Shown here piece after piece: positions 34,332 to 43,516 of a stretch of DNA of 64,000 bases. The notes beneath the pieces were generated by a model. It saw only the letters and a program-made list of their open reading frames with translations. It did not search any database and was not told the DNA's origin. The translations under genes were made by a program, and so were the position numbers. Position 1 is the first letter of the stretch; each line of letters begins with the position of its first letter. This DNA is from Pedobacter sp. (GTDB lineage: Bacteria > Bacteroidota > Bacteroidia > Sphingobacteriales > Sphingobacteriaceae): positions 1 through 64,000 of the forward strand of contig JACMND010000189.1 in the NCBI GenBank assembly GCA_014378705.1. The letters are read 5' to 3'.

Positions 34332-35465
34332 ATGAACTTATTTAATGTTTATCCCATAAATAGCGTAGAAATTATTAAAGCTTCCGGCAGTTCTGTTTGG
34401 GATACAAACGGCACAGAATATTTGGATATGTACGGCGGTCATGCCGTAATTTCAATTGGCCATACACATCCCCATTATGTAAAACGCATTACAGCGCAGT
34501 TAAGTCAAATTGGGTTTTATTCCAATTCAGTTGAGATTCCCTTACAGCAACAACTGGCAAATAAGCTTGGTGAGATATCAGGGAAAAGTAATTACCAGTT
34601 ATTTTTATGTAATTCAGGTGCAGAAGCGAATGAAAACGCGTTGAAACTGGCATCATTTTACAACAATCGAAAGAAGATCATTGCATTTAAGGGTGCCTTT
34701 CATGGCCGTACTTCCTTAGCCGTTGCTGCAACAGATAATCCGAAAATTATCGCCCCGGTAAACGAAACCAAAAATGTTATTTTTCTCCCATTTAATGATG
34801 AGGAAGCCTTGTTTCAGGTTTTTGCCGATCAGGGAAACGAAATCTCATCGGTTATTGTTGAGGGAATTCAAGGAGTTGGAGGCATACATGTGGCATCGAA
34901 AGAATTTTTAAGAAAAATTCGCTCGCTTTGTGATACATTCAATGCTGTTTACATTGCTGATAGTGTTCAATGCGGTTATGGCCGGAGCGGTAAATTTTAT
35001 TCGCATGATTATGCAGGTGTTGATGCGGATATTTATACCATGGCTAAGGGAATGGGAAACGGTTTCCCGATAGGTGCTATATCAATCACACCAAAAATAA
35101 AACCCTGGCACGGCATGCTGGGAACTACTTTTGGCGGAAACCACCTGGCTTGTGCCGCGGCATTAGCTGTTCTGGAAGTTATCGATAACGAAAACCTTTT
35201 GCTGAACGCTGAAAAAACCGGTGGTTATTTAATGGAAGAGCTTAAAAAATTTAAGCAGGTGAAAGCAGTACGTGGTTTAGGATTGATGATTGGTATTGAA
35301 CTTCCTGAAGAATTATCTCATGTAAAGAAAGACCTGCTTTTTAAACATCATATTTTTACCGGCGAAGCAAAACCCAATATTATCCGCTTACTTCCAGCTC
35401 TAAATCTTACCCAAGAAAAAGCAGATAGTTTTCTTGATTCATTTTCTAAAACTGTATTACAATGA
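34332..35465 (+). CDS. argD: Acetylornithine/succinylornithine aminotransferase
   Basis: 377 aa class III aminotransferase. NSGAEANENALKLA and the PLP lysine in MAKGMGNGFPIGA are intact. The PLP N1-binding segment reads ADSVQCGYGRSG, with Ser where most family members have Glu (DE-[IV]-Q). The Asp itself is kept. It transaminates the acylglutamate semialdehyde. It overlaps the next gene by 4 nt (ATGA). Confidence 0.93.
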   Translation: MNLFNVYPINSVEIIKASGSSVWDTNGTEYLDMYGGHAVISIGHTHPHYVKRITAQLSQIGFYSNSVEIPLQQQLANKLGEISGKSNYQLFLCNSGAEANENALKLASFYNNRKKIIAFKGAFHGRTSLAVAATDNPKIIAPVNETKNVIFLPFNDEEALFQVFADQGNEISSVIVEGIQGVGGIHVASKEFLRKIRSLCDTFNAVYIADSVQCGYGRSGKFYSHDYAGVDADIYTMAKGMGNGFPIGAISITPKIKPWHGMLGTTFGGNHLACAAALAVLEVIDNENLLLNAEKTGGYLMEELKKFKQVKAVRGLGLMIGIELPEELSHVKKDLLFKHHIFTGEAKPNIIRLLPALNLTQEKADSFLDSFSKTVLQ

Positions 35466-36454
35466 AGCGATTTTTTTCGGTAAACGATGTGCAAAATCTT
35501 CGGGACCTGGTCAACGAGGTGGTTTTAATTAAGCAATCACCATTTAAATATCAGGATTTAGGTAAAAATAAAACACTTGGGCTTGTTTTTTTAAACCCCA
35601 GTTTACGCACCCGGTTAAGTACGCAGAAAGCCGCCACAAATTTAGGCATGGATGTGATGGTGATGAATCTGGACAAGGACGGCTGGGCATTGGAAACCCG
35701 GGACGGTGTGGTAATGAATGGCTCTAACGCAGAACATATTCGTGAAGCCGCAGCTGTATTGGGTAATTATTGTGATATTCTGGGATTTCGCTCTTTTGCA
35801 AAACTTCAAAACCAGGACGAGGATTACAGCGAAGATTTGTTCAACAAGTTTGTTAAGTTTTGCAATATTCCGGTTGTTAGCCTGGAAAGCGCAACCAGGC
35901 ACCCGTTGCAAAGTTTGGCTGACCTGGTTACCATATTAGAACTTGCTGATAATTCAACTTATTTTTCAGGGGAAGCGCATGTAAAAGCCCGTCCTAAAGT
36001 TGTTCTCACTTGGGCGCCTCATATCAAACCATTGCCACAGGCAGTTGCAAACTCTTTTTCAGAGTGGATGATTCAAGCTCAATCAGAAAGTTTACTTGAT
36101 TTTGTGATCACCCATCCCGAAGGCTATGATCTTGCCGAAGACTTTACCAGGGGAGCTGCGATCACCCATCATCAGGATGAGGCTTTAGCCGATGCAGATT
36201 TTATATATGTTAAAAATTGGTCGGGCTACCGCGACTATGGAAAACTGTTAAATAACCCCGAAGGCTGGATGTTGGATTCTAAAATGTTGAAACAGACCAA
36301 CTCAGCCAAGGTGATGCACTGTTTGCCCGTACGCAGGGACCTGGAACTTTCTTCAGAGATTTTAGACGGGCCAGATGCACTGGTTATACAGCAAGCAGGT
36401 AACCGGGTTTGGGCAGCACAAGCAATATTGAAAAGAATGCTGGAAAATTTATAA
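35462..36454 (+). CDS. argF': N-acylornithine carbamoyltransferase (acetyl- or succinyl-type)
   Basis: 330 aa. FLNPSLRTRLSTQKAA is the carbamoyl-phosphate loop of the Bacteroidota/Xanthomonas branch, and ATRHPLQSLADL is the second signature; these differ from ordinary OTCase. It carbamoylates an N-acylated ornithine. The residue that separates acetyl (Glu92 in X. campestris) from succinyl specificity (Pro90 in B. fragilis) aligns with Ala90 here (NGSNAEHI). Published work, as I recall, found that changing Glu92 to Ala turned the acetyl enzyme into a succinyl enzyme, so succinylornithine is the likelier substrate. It lies between argD (4-nt overlap) and argB (1-nt gap). Confidence 0.92.
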   Translation: MKRFFSVNDVQNLRDLVNEVVLIKQSPFKYQDLGKNKTLGLVFLNPSLRTRLSTQKAATNLGMDVMVMNLDKDGWALETRDGVVMNGSNAEHIREAAAVLGNYCDILGFRSFAKLQNQDEDYSEDLFNKFVKFCNIPVVSLESATRHPLQSLADLVTILELADNSTYFSGEAHVKARPKVVLTWAPHIKPLPQAVANSFSEWMIQAQSESLLDFVITHPEGYDLAEDFTRGAAITHHQDEALADADFIYVKNWSGYRDYGKLLNNPEGWMLDSKMLKQTNSAKVMHCLPVRRDLELSSEILDGPDALVIQQAGNRVWAAQAILKRMLENL

Positions 36455-36455
36455 G

Positions 36456-37268
36456 ATGGAAAAGCTTACAGTTGTAAAGATTGGTGGAAATGTGATTGAT
36501 AATCCCGTCGATTTTGAAGTTTTTTTAACAGATTTCTCAGCAATTGATGGTTGTAAAATTCTGGTTCATGGCGGCGGAAAGATAGCAAGTGATCTGCTGG
36601 CAGAATTGGGAATTGAATCCAAGCTGGTTCAGGGCCGCAGAATTACAGATGTTAAAAGTCTAAAAATTGTGACCATGGTTTATGCCGGATTGATTAATAA
36701 AAGCATCGTAGCCAAGTTGCAAAGTTATAATTGCAACGCGATAGGTTTATCCGGTGCTGATGGAAACCTGATCCGGGCCTTAAAACGACCAATCCATATA
36801 GATCCATTATCAGGAGGGGAATTGGATTATGGCTTTGTTGGAGATCTATATGAAGGCTCCGTAAACTCCAAAGCATTATTTGAGCTTTTAAATTCAGGAT
36901 TTATACCTGTTTTTTCAGCCATTACGCATGACGGGAACGGACAATTATTAAATACCAATGCAGATACGGTTTCTTCAGTTATCTCAACGTCAATGGTTAA
37001 TTACTTTGATACTTCATTGATTTATTGTTTAGAGAAACCGGGCGTATTAAGCGATTTTGAAGATGAAAGTTCCGTAATCAGGCAAATCAATATGGGGAAA
37101 TACCAAGAGCTTACACAAAGCGGTCAGATCCGTAACGGAATGATTCCAAAATTGGTTAATGCTTTTGATGCTTTAAATAAAGGTTTGAAAGAAGTTTACA
37201 TTGGCAAAGCAGATGCTTTGCCCTTATTAAAGGAACAAAATTTTGGAACTCGTTTAATATTAGAATGA
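36456..37268 (+). CDS. argB: N-acylglutamate kinase
   Basis: 270 aa amino-acid-kinase fold. VVKIGGNVID and LVHGGGKIASDLL bind ATP phosphates. NTNADTVSSVIS and RNGMIPKLVNAFDALN are the C-terminal signatures. It phosphorylates N-acyl-glutamate and feeds ArgC. No N-terminal helix of the type that mediates arginine-sensitive hexamers is visible, so feedback inhibition by arginine may be absent (inference). Overlaps proC by 4 nt. Confidence 0.92.
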   Translation: MEKLTVVKIGGNVIDNPVDFEVFLTDFSAIDGCKILVHGGGKIASDLLAELGIESKLVQGRRITDVKSLKIVTMVYAGLINKSIVAKLQSYNCNAIGLSGADGNLIRALKRPIHIDPLSGGELDYGFVGDLYEGSVNSKALFELLNSGFIPVFSAITHDGNGQLLNTNADTVSSVISTSMVNYFDTSLIYCLEKPGVLSDFEDESSVIRQINMGKYQELTQSGQIRNGMIPKLVNAFDALNKGLKEVYIGKADALPLLKEQNFGTRLILE

Positions 37269-38083
37269 TGGAAAAAACAAAGAAAACAGCCGTACTCGGA
37301 AGCGGAAATATCGGTATGTCTTTAGCTAAAGGGTTAGTTAAATCAGATTATTGCAGGCCTGAAGATATTACCCTTACCCGCCGAAATTTGCAACATTTGG
37401 CTGAACAAACGCAACGGGGTTATCAGGTTAGCGACAAAAACTATCCGGCCGTGTTTAATTCATCGGTTATTATAATCGCAGTACTTCCTCAGCAACTTGA
37501 TCAGGTGCTGGAAGAGATAGCCGGAGCTATTGATCCGGAGAAGCATCTGGTAATTTCTATTGTTTCGGGGGTTAGTTGCGCAAACATACGTGCCAAATTA
37601 GGAAATAACGTTCAGGTGGTGCGGGTGATGCCAAATACGGCTATAGCAATTTGCCAGTCTATGACCTGCATAGCTACCGATAACGCCAGCAGCGAGAATA
37701 TGGAAGAGGTTACCAGAATGTTTGAAACCGTAGGATCCGTCATTACTATTAATGAAGATTTGATGACATCCGCCACAGCGTTATGCGCCTGCGGGGTTGC
37801 TTTCTTTCTAAGGGCGATCCGTGCCGCATCTCAGGGTGGTATTGAAATTGGTTTTCATGCTGATGAAGCTTTGCGAATGGCGGTACAAACCGCCAAAGGT
37901 GCAGCAGATCTTTTACTTCATAATAAAAGTCACCCGGAACATGAGATTGATAAAGTTACATCCCCGAAAGGATGTACCATTGCCGGTTTAAACGAAATGG
38001 AACATCAGGGTTTTAGTTCCTCTTTAATTAAAGGAATAAAGCTTTCTGCTTTAAAAGCAGGTGGATTGTACACGAAAGAATAA
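37265..38083 (+). CDS. proC: Pyrroline-5-carboxylate reductase
   Basis: 272 aa. TAVLGSGNIGMSLAKGL is the NAD(P)-binding motif. VVRVMPNTAIAICQSMT and TSPKGCTIAGLNEMEHQGF, the ProC C-terminal signature, are intact. It makes proline from P5C. The ATG at 37265 overlaps the argB stop, and a second ATG follows directly (ATGATGG), so either start works. Its place inside an arginine operon suggests linked control of proline and arginine synthesis; the same linkage occurs in Bacteroides, as I recall. Confidence 0.92.
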   Translation: MMEKTKKTAVLGSGNIGMSLAKGLVKSDYCRPEDITLTRRNLQHLAEQTQRGYQVSDKNYPAVFNSSVIIIAVLPQQLDQVLEEIAGAIDPEKHLVISIVSGVSCANIRAKLGNNVQVVRVMPNTAIAICQSMTCIATDNASSENMEEVTRMFETVGSVITINEDLMTSATALCACGVAFFLRAIRAASQGGIEIGFHADEALRMAVQTAKGAADLLLHNKSHPEHEIDKVTSPKGCTIAGLNEMEHQGFSSSLIKGIKLSALKAGGLYTKE

Positions 38084-38110
38084 TATAATTTGGATTACGA
38101 TTATAGATTG

Positions 38111-39172
38111 ATGCACGAAAAATTAGTAAATGAAAGCCTGGAGCTTCTTCAGAAACTGATCAGGACCCCTTCTTTCAGTAAAGAAGAAAATCATACTGCA
38201 TTGGCGATTGAACTTTATTTGCAGCAGAAAGGGATCAAAACTAATCGCAAACTAAATAATATATGGGCCTATAATAAATTTTATGACCCTGGTAAGCCAA
38301 CAATCCTTCTAAATTCCCACCATGATACGGTTAAGCCCAATCCGGGATACATCAGAAACCCTTTTGCCGCAGACATAGAAGAAGGAAAGCTTTACGGATT
38401 AGGAAGCAATGATGCCGGCGGGTGTTTGGTATCGCTTATTGGTACTTTTTTTCATTTTTATAATCAGGGGAATTTAAAGTATAATATTTGTCTTGCAGCA
38501 ACCGCTGAAGAGGAGATTTCTGGCCATAACGGGCTTGAGTTGATCATTCCGGAACTTGGGCTTTTGGAATTTGCAATTGTTGGAGAGCCTACGGAAATGC
38601 ATTTGGCTGTTGCCGAAAGGGGCTTGATGGTTTTAGATTGTATTGCAACCGGAAAAGCTGGGCATGCTGCCCGCGAAGAAGGCGAGAATGCCATTTACAA
38701 AGTTTTAAAAGATATTGAGTGGTTTAGAAGCTATGTCTTTTCTAAGAAATCTGATGTATTTGGAGACATCAAAATGAGCGTTACTGTAATTGAAGCAGGT
38801 TCTCAGCACAATGTAGTTCCGGCCGTTTGCAAATTTACGGTTGATGTACGGGTTACAGACTCGTACCGGAACGAAGAAGTATTAAACATTATTCGAGATC
38901 ATGTGTCCTGCCAGGTTACTCCCAGATCTGTGCGTTTAAAACCATCTTCCATTGATATTAATCATCCAGTTGTACAGGCCGGAATCTCTTTGGGAAGAAA
39001 AACGTATGGCTCGCCAACTACCAGCGACCAGGCCTTGCTGGATATCCCATCTTTAAAAATGGGCCCCGGTAATTCTGCAAGATCGCACATGGCTGATGAA
39101 TACATTTATTTAGATGAAATTAAACAAGGTGTTGGTTTGTATATCCAGATGCTGGAAAAGATTATAGTTTAA
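38111..39172 (+). CDS. argE: M20 metallohydrolase, probable N-acyl-citrulline/ornithine deacylase
   Basis: 353 aa from the ATG at 38111; a TTG at 38090 would add seven residues. The dinuclear zinc motifs are LLNSHHDTV, GSNDAGG (Asp) and AATAEEEIS (catalytic and ligand Glu), with ARSHMADEYI near the end. In this cluster it should remove the acyl group after the carbamoyltransferase step to release citrulline. It is also similar to DapE, but the neighbours favour an ArgE role. The dimerisation domain is present. Confidence 0.85.
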   Translation: MHEKLVNESLELLQKLIRTPSFSKEENHTALAIELYLQQKGIKTNRKLNNIWAYNKFYDPGKPTILLNSHHDTVKPNPGYIRNPFAADIEEGKLYGLGSNDAGGCLVSLIGTFFHFYNQGNLKYNICLAATAEEEISGHNGLELIIPELGLLEFAIVGEPTEMHLAVAERGLMVLDCIATGKAGHAAREEGENAIYKVLKDIEWFRSYVFSKKSDVFGDIKMSVTVIEAGSQHNVVPAVCKFTVDVRVTDSYRNEEVLNIIRDHVSCQVTPRSVRLKPSSIDINHPVVQAGISLGRKTYGSPTTSDQALLDIPSLKMGPGNSARSHMADEYIYLDEIKQGVGLYIQMLEKIIV

Positions 39173-39212
39173 ACAAAAGTACCTTGGCTTTAAACAATAA
39201 GTTCGATTTAGG

Positions 39213-39296
39213 TTTGGGCGTTTTAACACGTTGTACGCTGTATCTTTTTGGCCGTAAAAAGCCAAAAAAGATGTCGCTCCTACCGTTAACGCACCG
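39213..39296 (-). repeat. Dispersed palindromic element, copy 2 (inverted relative to copy 1)
   Basis: Its reverse complement starts CGGTGCGTTAACG and ends GTGTTAAAACGCCC. Its centre forms a hairpin TTTTTGGC/GCCAAAAA. Compared with copy 1 (TTTTTGA/TCAAAAA) the pair A-T is replaced by G-C on both sides, a compensatory change. It sits between argE and the RimL-like GNAT gene. Confidence 0.8.
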
Positions 39297-39334
39297 TAAT
39301 AAATTGATAATTTCTTCTTAGGTAAACGGTAAAA

Positions 39335-39919
39335 ATGGAATCTCAATTAAATATTACTTTAGAAAACAACCGGGTTTTGTTACGCCCTTTAGCCTTATCA
39401 GACGAAACTGAATTGCAATGTATTGCCAATGACAGGCAGTTATGGATCTACGGTATTTCTGATTTGAGCCAGCCAGGTGAACTGAAACACTATATCAAAA
39501 ATGCAATCGGGGATAGAGATAATGGAAATTCAGCCATTTGGATTATTTTTGATAAGCAGGTTAATAAAATTGCCGGTTGCACCCGGCTTGCCGAAATTTC
39601 ATGGAACGATGAACGCGGACAGATTGGCTGGACCTGGATAGGGAAGGAATTTCAAGGCACCGGTTTAAATAAAGCCATGAAATACCTTATCTTAAAATAT
39701 GGTTTTGAGGTACTAAACCTAAATCGTATTGAATTGAAAGCTGATGAACGAAATCTGCAATCCCGCAAGGCGATGAAAAGCATTGGTGCAACAGAAGAAG
39801 GAACATTACGCCAGCACCTGAAATTGCATGATGGTTACCTGCGTAATACCGTTTTTTACAGTATTTTGAAATCAGAATGGGAAGAGGTTATTAAAAAATT
39901 TTTCTACTTGCGATTTTAG
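39335..39919 (+). CDS. GNAT N-acetyltransferase, RimJ/RimL type
   Basis: 194 aa. RVLLRPLALSDETEL is the usual start, and GWTWIGKEFQGTGLNKAMKYLIL is motif A with the acetyl-CoA loop. ELKADERNLQSRKAMKSIGATEEGTLRQH is the RimJ/L C-terminal signature. Such proteins acetylate protein N-termini or small molecules. It sits between the M20 deacylase and argH but is unlike the first-gene GNAT; a role in arginine synthesis is not supported. Confidence 0.87.
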   Translation: MESQLNITLENNRVLLRPLALSDETELQCIANDRQLWIYGISDLSQPGELKHYIKNAIGDRDNGNSAIWIIFDKQVNKIAGCTRLAEISWNDERGQIGWTWIGKEFQGTGLNKAMKYLILKYGFEVLNLNRIELKADERNLQSRKAMKSIGATEEGTLRQHLKLHDGYLRNTVFYSILKSEWEEVIKKFFYLRF

Positions 39920-40116
39920 ATTACAACTAGATAAAGAACAACTTAACTTGCAGACCAAACAGTTTGCAATTCGCAATGGTAAGTTCTTTTTAGAGTTATT
40001 TAATGAATTTAAACCCGATAAGAAGGCGATGATGGCAATATTCTGTAGAGAAGACACTAAACTATTATCTATTATTGTGGCATGTTTAAATATCGAAACT
40101 CAAAACTATAAATCCA

Positions 40117-41451
40117 ATGAAGCTTTGGCAAAAAGGTAAAGAAACAGAAAGTTCCGTAGAAAAATTTACTGTTGGAGAAGACCGTAAACTTGATTTGCAG
40201 CTTGCAGCATCAGATGTTCTTGGTTCGTTGGCCCACACCCGGATGCTTGAAAGTATTGGCCTGCTAGATAAAGATGAGCTATTAAAAATTCAGATTGAAC
40301 TTAAAAATATTTACAAGGAAGTAGAAGAAGGCAATTTTAAAATTGATGAAAATGTTGAAGATGTACATTCTCAGGTTGAATGGCTGTTAACCCAAAAAAT
40401 AGGTGAGGCCGGGAAAAAGATCCACAGCGGGCGGTCCAGAAACGATCAGATTTTAGTAGATCTAAAATTATTCTTTCGTGGCCAGATCCGCCAAATAGTA
40501 GATCGTACTGAGATTTTATTTAATCAGTTAATTTCGCAAAGCGAAGAATATAAAGATAAATTATTACCAGGTTACACACATTTCCAAATTGCGATGCCCT
40601 CATCTTTCGGCTTATGGTTTGGTGCTTATGCCGAAAGCCTGGCTGACGATATGGAACTGATGCTTGCGGCATGGAAAATCTGCAATAAAAACCCGCTAGG
40701 CTCAGCGGCCGGTTATGGGTCTTCATTGCCGTTAAATCGCAATTTAACCACCGAGTTGCTGGGTTTTGATTCGCTAAATTATAATGTGATTTATGCGCAA
40801 ATGGGACGTGGAAAAACAGAACGAGTAGTAGCTCAGGCAATGTCGGCTGTTGCGGCTACCCTGGCTAAACTGGCTACGGACGTTTGTATATTTAACAATC
40901 AAAACTTTGCTTTTGTCAGTTTTCCGGATGAACTTACTACCGGATCGAGCATCATGCCGCACAAAAAAAATCCCGATGTCTTCGAATTAATTCGTTCCCG
41001 TTGTAACAAGATTCAGGCATTACCAAACGAAATATCCATGATGATTACCAATCTGCCTTCCGGTTACCATCGTGATTTGCAATTGTTAAAAGAAAACCTG
41101 TTTCCGGCATTTGAATCATTAAATGAATGCCTTATAATGTGTGCGTTTATGCTTAAAAACATCCGCATTAACGCAGAGATTTTGAAAGATGAGAAGTATG
41201 CTTATCTGTTTAGTGTAGATGCAGTAAACAAAGAAGTATTAAAAGGTGTTCCCTTTCGCGAAGCCTATAAAAACGTAGCCAGGTTAATAGAAGAGGATAA
41301 CTTTATAAAACCAGCCACATTGGAACATACCCATGAAGGAAGCATTGGAAATTTATGTAATGCACAAATCACCTCAGAGTTTTATAAAACTCTGCAAAGT
41401 TTTACCTTTGCTAAAGTGGAAAACGCTATTAAAGCATTAATTGCCAAGTAA
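40117..41451 (+). CDS. argH: Argininosuccinate lyase
   Basis: 444 aa. The fumarase/aspartase-fold signature is GSSIMPHKKNPDVFEL (catalytic loop). The N-terminal DVLGSLAHTRML and HSGRSRNDQ are intact. It splits argininosuccinate into arginine and fumarate, the last step. A 197-bp gap with no convincing gene separates it from the GNAT gene, so it may have its own promoter. Confidence 0.95.
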   Translation: MKLWQKGKETESSVEKFTVGEDRKLDLQLAASDVLGSLAHTRMLESIGLLDKDELLKIQIELKNIYKEVEEGNFKIDENVEDVHSQVEWLLTQKIGEAGKKIHSGRSRNDQILVDLKLFFRGQIRQIVDRTEILFNQLISQSEEYKDKLLPGYTHFQIAMPSSFGLWFGAYAESLADDMELMLAAWKICNKNPLGSAAGYGSSLPLNRNLTTELLGFDSLNYNVIYAQMGRGKTERVVAQAMSAVAATLAKLATDVCIFNNQNFAFVSFPDELTTGSSIMPHKKNPDVFELIRSRCNKIQALPNEISMMITNLPSGYHRDLQLLKENLFPAFESLNECLIMCAFMLKNIRINAEILKDEKYAYLFSVDAVNKEVLKGVPFREAYKNVARLIEEDNFIKPATLEHTHEGSIGNLCNAQITSEFYKTLQSFTFAKVENAIKALIAK

Positions 41452-41508
41452 GTGTAATTGTATCAATAAAAAACTATTACATACCTGTATATAAATATTT
41501 AGTGTAAA

Positions 41509-42765
41509 ATGAGCGTATCTAAATTGGCCCAAAAGTTAAAGGGATCTGAGATTATTAAAATAGGAGGCGAAATTAATGAGCTGAAAAAGAAAGGTGAAAA
41601 AATTGCCAACCTCACTATCGGCGACTTTGACCCGGCGATTTTTCCCATTCCAAACGGGTTAAAACATGCAATAATTGACGCCTATCATGCTAACCACACC
41701 AATTATCCTCCCGCAGAAGGAGTAACCGCGTTACGTGAAAATATTTCAGTTTTTATAAAAGAACGTTATCACCTGGATTATCCAATCAACCAAATTTTGG
41801 TTGCGGGGGGGTCAAGGCCTCTAATTTATGCTACCTATTTGGCGCTGGTGGATTCTGGCGATAAAGTGGTTTTTCCTACACCTTCCTGGAACAACAACCA
41901 TTATTGTGATTTATCCGGTGGTATTGGAATTGGTGTTCCAACTTCTGCTGAAAATAAATTTATGCCAACAGCAGAGGATCTTCGTCCACATTTAAAAGGC
42001 GCTACTTTGCTCGCATTGTGTTCGCCCTTAAATCCTACCGGAACTATGTTTTCCAAAAGCAATCTGGAGCAGATATGCGATCTGGTATTAGAGGAAAATA
42101 AAAGTAGATCTGCAGACGAAAAGCCTCTTTACGTTTTATATGACCAAATCTATTCCCTGCTTACCTTTGGAGAAGAAGAGCATTTTGAGCCTGTAAACCT
42201 TCGGCCGGAAATAAAGGAGTATGTAATTTTTATAGACGGGATATCCAAATGTTTCGCTGCAACAGGTGTCAGGGTGGGTTGGGCATGCGGGCCACAAAAT
42301 ATAATGGACAAGATGCGGTCAATCCTCGGGCATGTTGGTGCATGGGCACCCAAAGCAGAGCAGATAGCTACTTCTAACTTTCTGAACCAAACCGCTGATT
42401 TGAATACCTATCTTAATTCATTTAAAAAACAGCTGCAAGAGAGTTTAACTGCGCTTTATAAAGGAGTGATGCAGTTAAAATCTGAAGGTTTTTTGGTTGA
42501 TTCCATTGCCCCGATGGGAGCGATTTATTTAACCGTAAAGGTGGATTACACAGGTAAAACAACGCCCTACGGGAATCTTTTAAAGACCAGTGCGGATGTT
42601 AATTTTTACCTGATTAAAGAAGCCAAAATAGCGTTGGTTCCTTTCTCTGCTTTTGGTTCTGATGATAATATGAATTGGTTTAGAGCTTCTGTAGGCGGTT
42701 GTTCTTTGCAGGATATTGAAAACATGATCCCACGATTAAAAGCTGCTTTGGAGAAACTTAAATAA
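41509..42765 (+). CDS. PLP aminotransferase class I/II (aspartate aminotransferase-like)
   Basis: 418 aa. NYPPAEGVTALRENIS and CSPLNPTGTMFSK are the family segments. The PLP lysine lies in FIDGISKCFAATGVRVGW (SKxFAxTGxRxG). It transfers an amino group from an amino acid to a keto acid; the exact substrate cannot be read. No neighbour fixes the pathway; it lies 57 bp downstream of argH on the same strand and may share transcripts. Confidence 0.87.
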   Translation: MSVSKLAQKLKGSEIIKIGGEINELKKKGEKIANLTIGDFDPAIFPIPNGLKHAIIDAYHANHTNYPPAEGVTALRENISVFIKERYHLDYPINQILVAGGSRPLIYATYLALVDSGDKVVFPTPSWNNNHYCDLSGGIGIGVPTSAENKFMPTAEDLRPHLKGATLLALCSPLNPTGTMFSKSNLEQICDLVLEENKSRSADEKPLYVLYDQIYSLLTFGEEEHFEPVNLRPEIKEYVIFIDGISKCFAATGVRVGWACGPQNIMDKMRSILGHVGAWAPKAEQIATSNFLNQTADLNTYLNSFKKQLQESLTALYKGVMQLKSEGFLVDSIAPMGAIYLTVKVDYTGKTTPYGNLLKTSADVNFYLIKEAKIALVPFSAFGSDDNMNWFRASVGGCSLQDIENMIPRLKAALEKLK

Positions 42766-42804
42766 GCTTTTATTAAAATTTATCTACCTCACGAAACTAA
42801 AAAT

Positions 42805-43509
42805 ATGGGTTTAGGCACATTATATCTTATTCCTGTGCCATTGGCTGAAAATGCCACCGCCAAATCCTTTACACCGTATCTTACCGATACGATCAATCAG
42901 ATAAGCGAATACATTGTTGAAAATAGTAAAACCGCCCGCCGTTTTTTAAAAGAAGCAGGTTTAAAAATTCCGCAAAGCGAACTGATCGTTCATGATTACG
43001 GGAAGTATAACCGGGATAATATTTCCGAATTTTTTGAAGGGCTGTTAAATGGAAATAATGTAGGTTTAATGAGCGAAGCAGGCTGTCCTGGTATTGCAGA
43101 TCCGGGAGCAGAAATTGTAGCTTACGCACATCTAAAGGGAATTAACGTAATACCACTTGTTGGGCCAAGTTCAATTTTACTTGCGTTGATGGCATCCGGT
43201 TTTAATGGACAAAGTTTTACGTTTAACGGTTATCTGCCGATTGATAAAGTTCAGCGTTCACAAAAAATTAAAGAACTGGAAACCTTGTCTGAGAATAAAA
43301 AACAAACTCAAATATTTATCGAAACTCCATTTCGTAACAATCCAATGCTTGAAGAAATTTTACGTTCGTGTAAACCTCAAACCAAACTCTGCATTGCCTG
43401 TAATTTAACTGCTGAGGATGAAATGATTAAAACCAAATCAATTGCCAATTGGAATAAACAGGTTCCTGATCTGCACAAAAAGCCTGCAATATTCCTCTTG
43501 ATGGGATAA
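42805..43509 (+). CDS. Tetrapyrrole-methylase family SAM methyltransferase, RsmI-like
   Basis: 234 aa. GTLYLIPVPLAEN and GLMSEAGCPGIADPGAEIV are the SAM-binding motifs shared with RsmI, which 2'-O-methylates C1402 of 16S rRNA. QIFIETPFRNNPMLEEIL is also RsmI-like. It is shorter than RsmI (~280 aa) and its first motif reads PVPLAEN where RsmI has PTPIGN. It also lacks the EDTR motif (SEYIVENSKTARRFL here). It is therefore a paralogue found in Bacteroidota, with an rRNA or other target unknown. Confidence 0.82.
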   Translation: MGLGTLYLIPVPLAENATAKSFTPYLTDTINQISEYIVENSKTARRFLKEAGLKIPQSELIVHDYGKYNRDNISEFFEGLLNGNNVGLMSEAGCPGIADPGAEIVAYAHLKGINVIPLVGPSSILLALMASGFNGQSFTFNGYLPIDKVQRSQKIKELETLSENKKQTQIFIETPFRNNPMLEEILRSCKPQTKLCIACNLTAEDEMIKTKSIANWNKQVPDLHKKPAIFLLMG

Positions 43510-43516
43510 TTAAAAC

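Noticed and set aside
39948-40139. A 63-aa ORF overlapping the argH start
   Set aside because: It overlaps argH in another frame, and its residues match no family I know.
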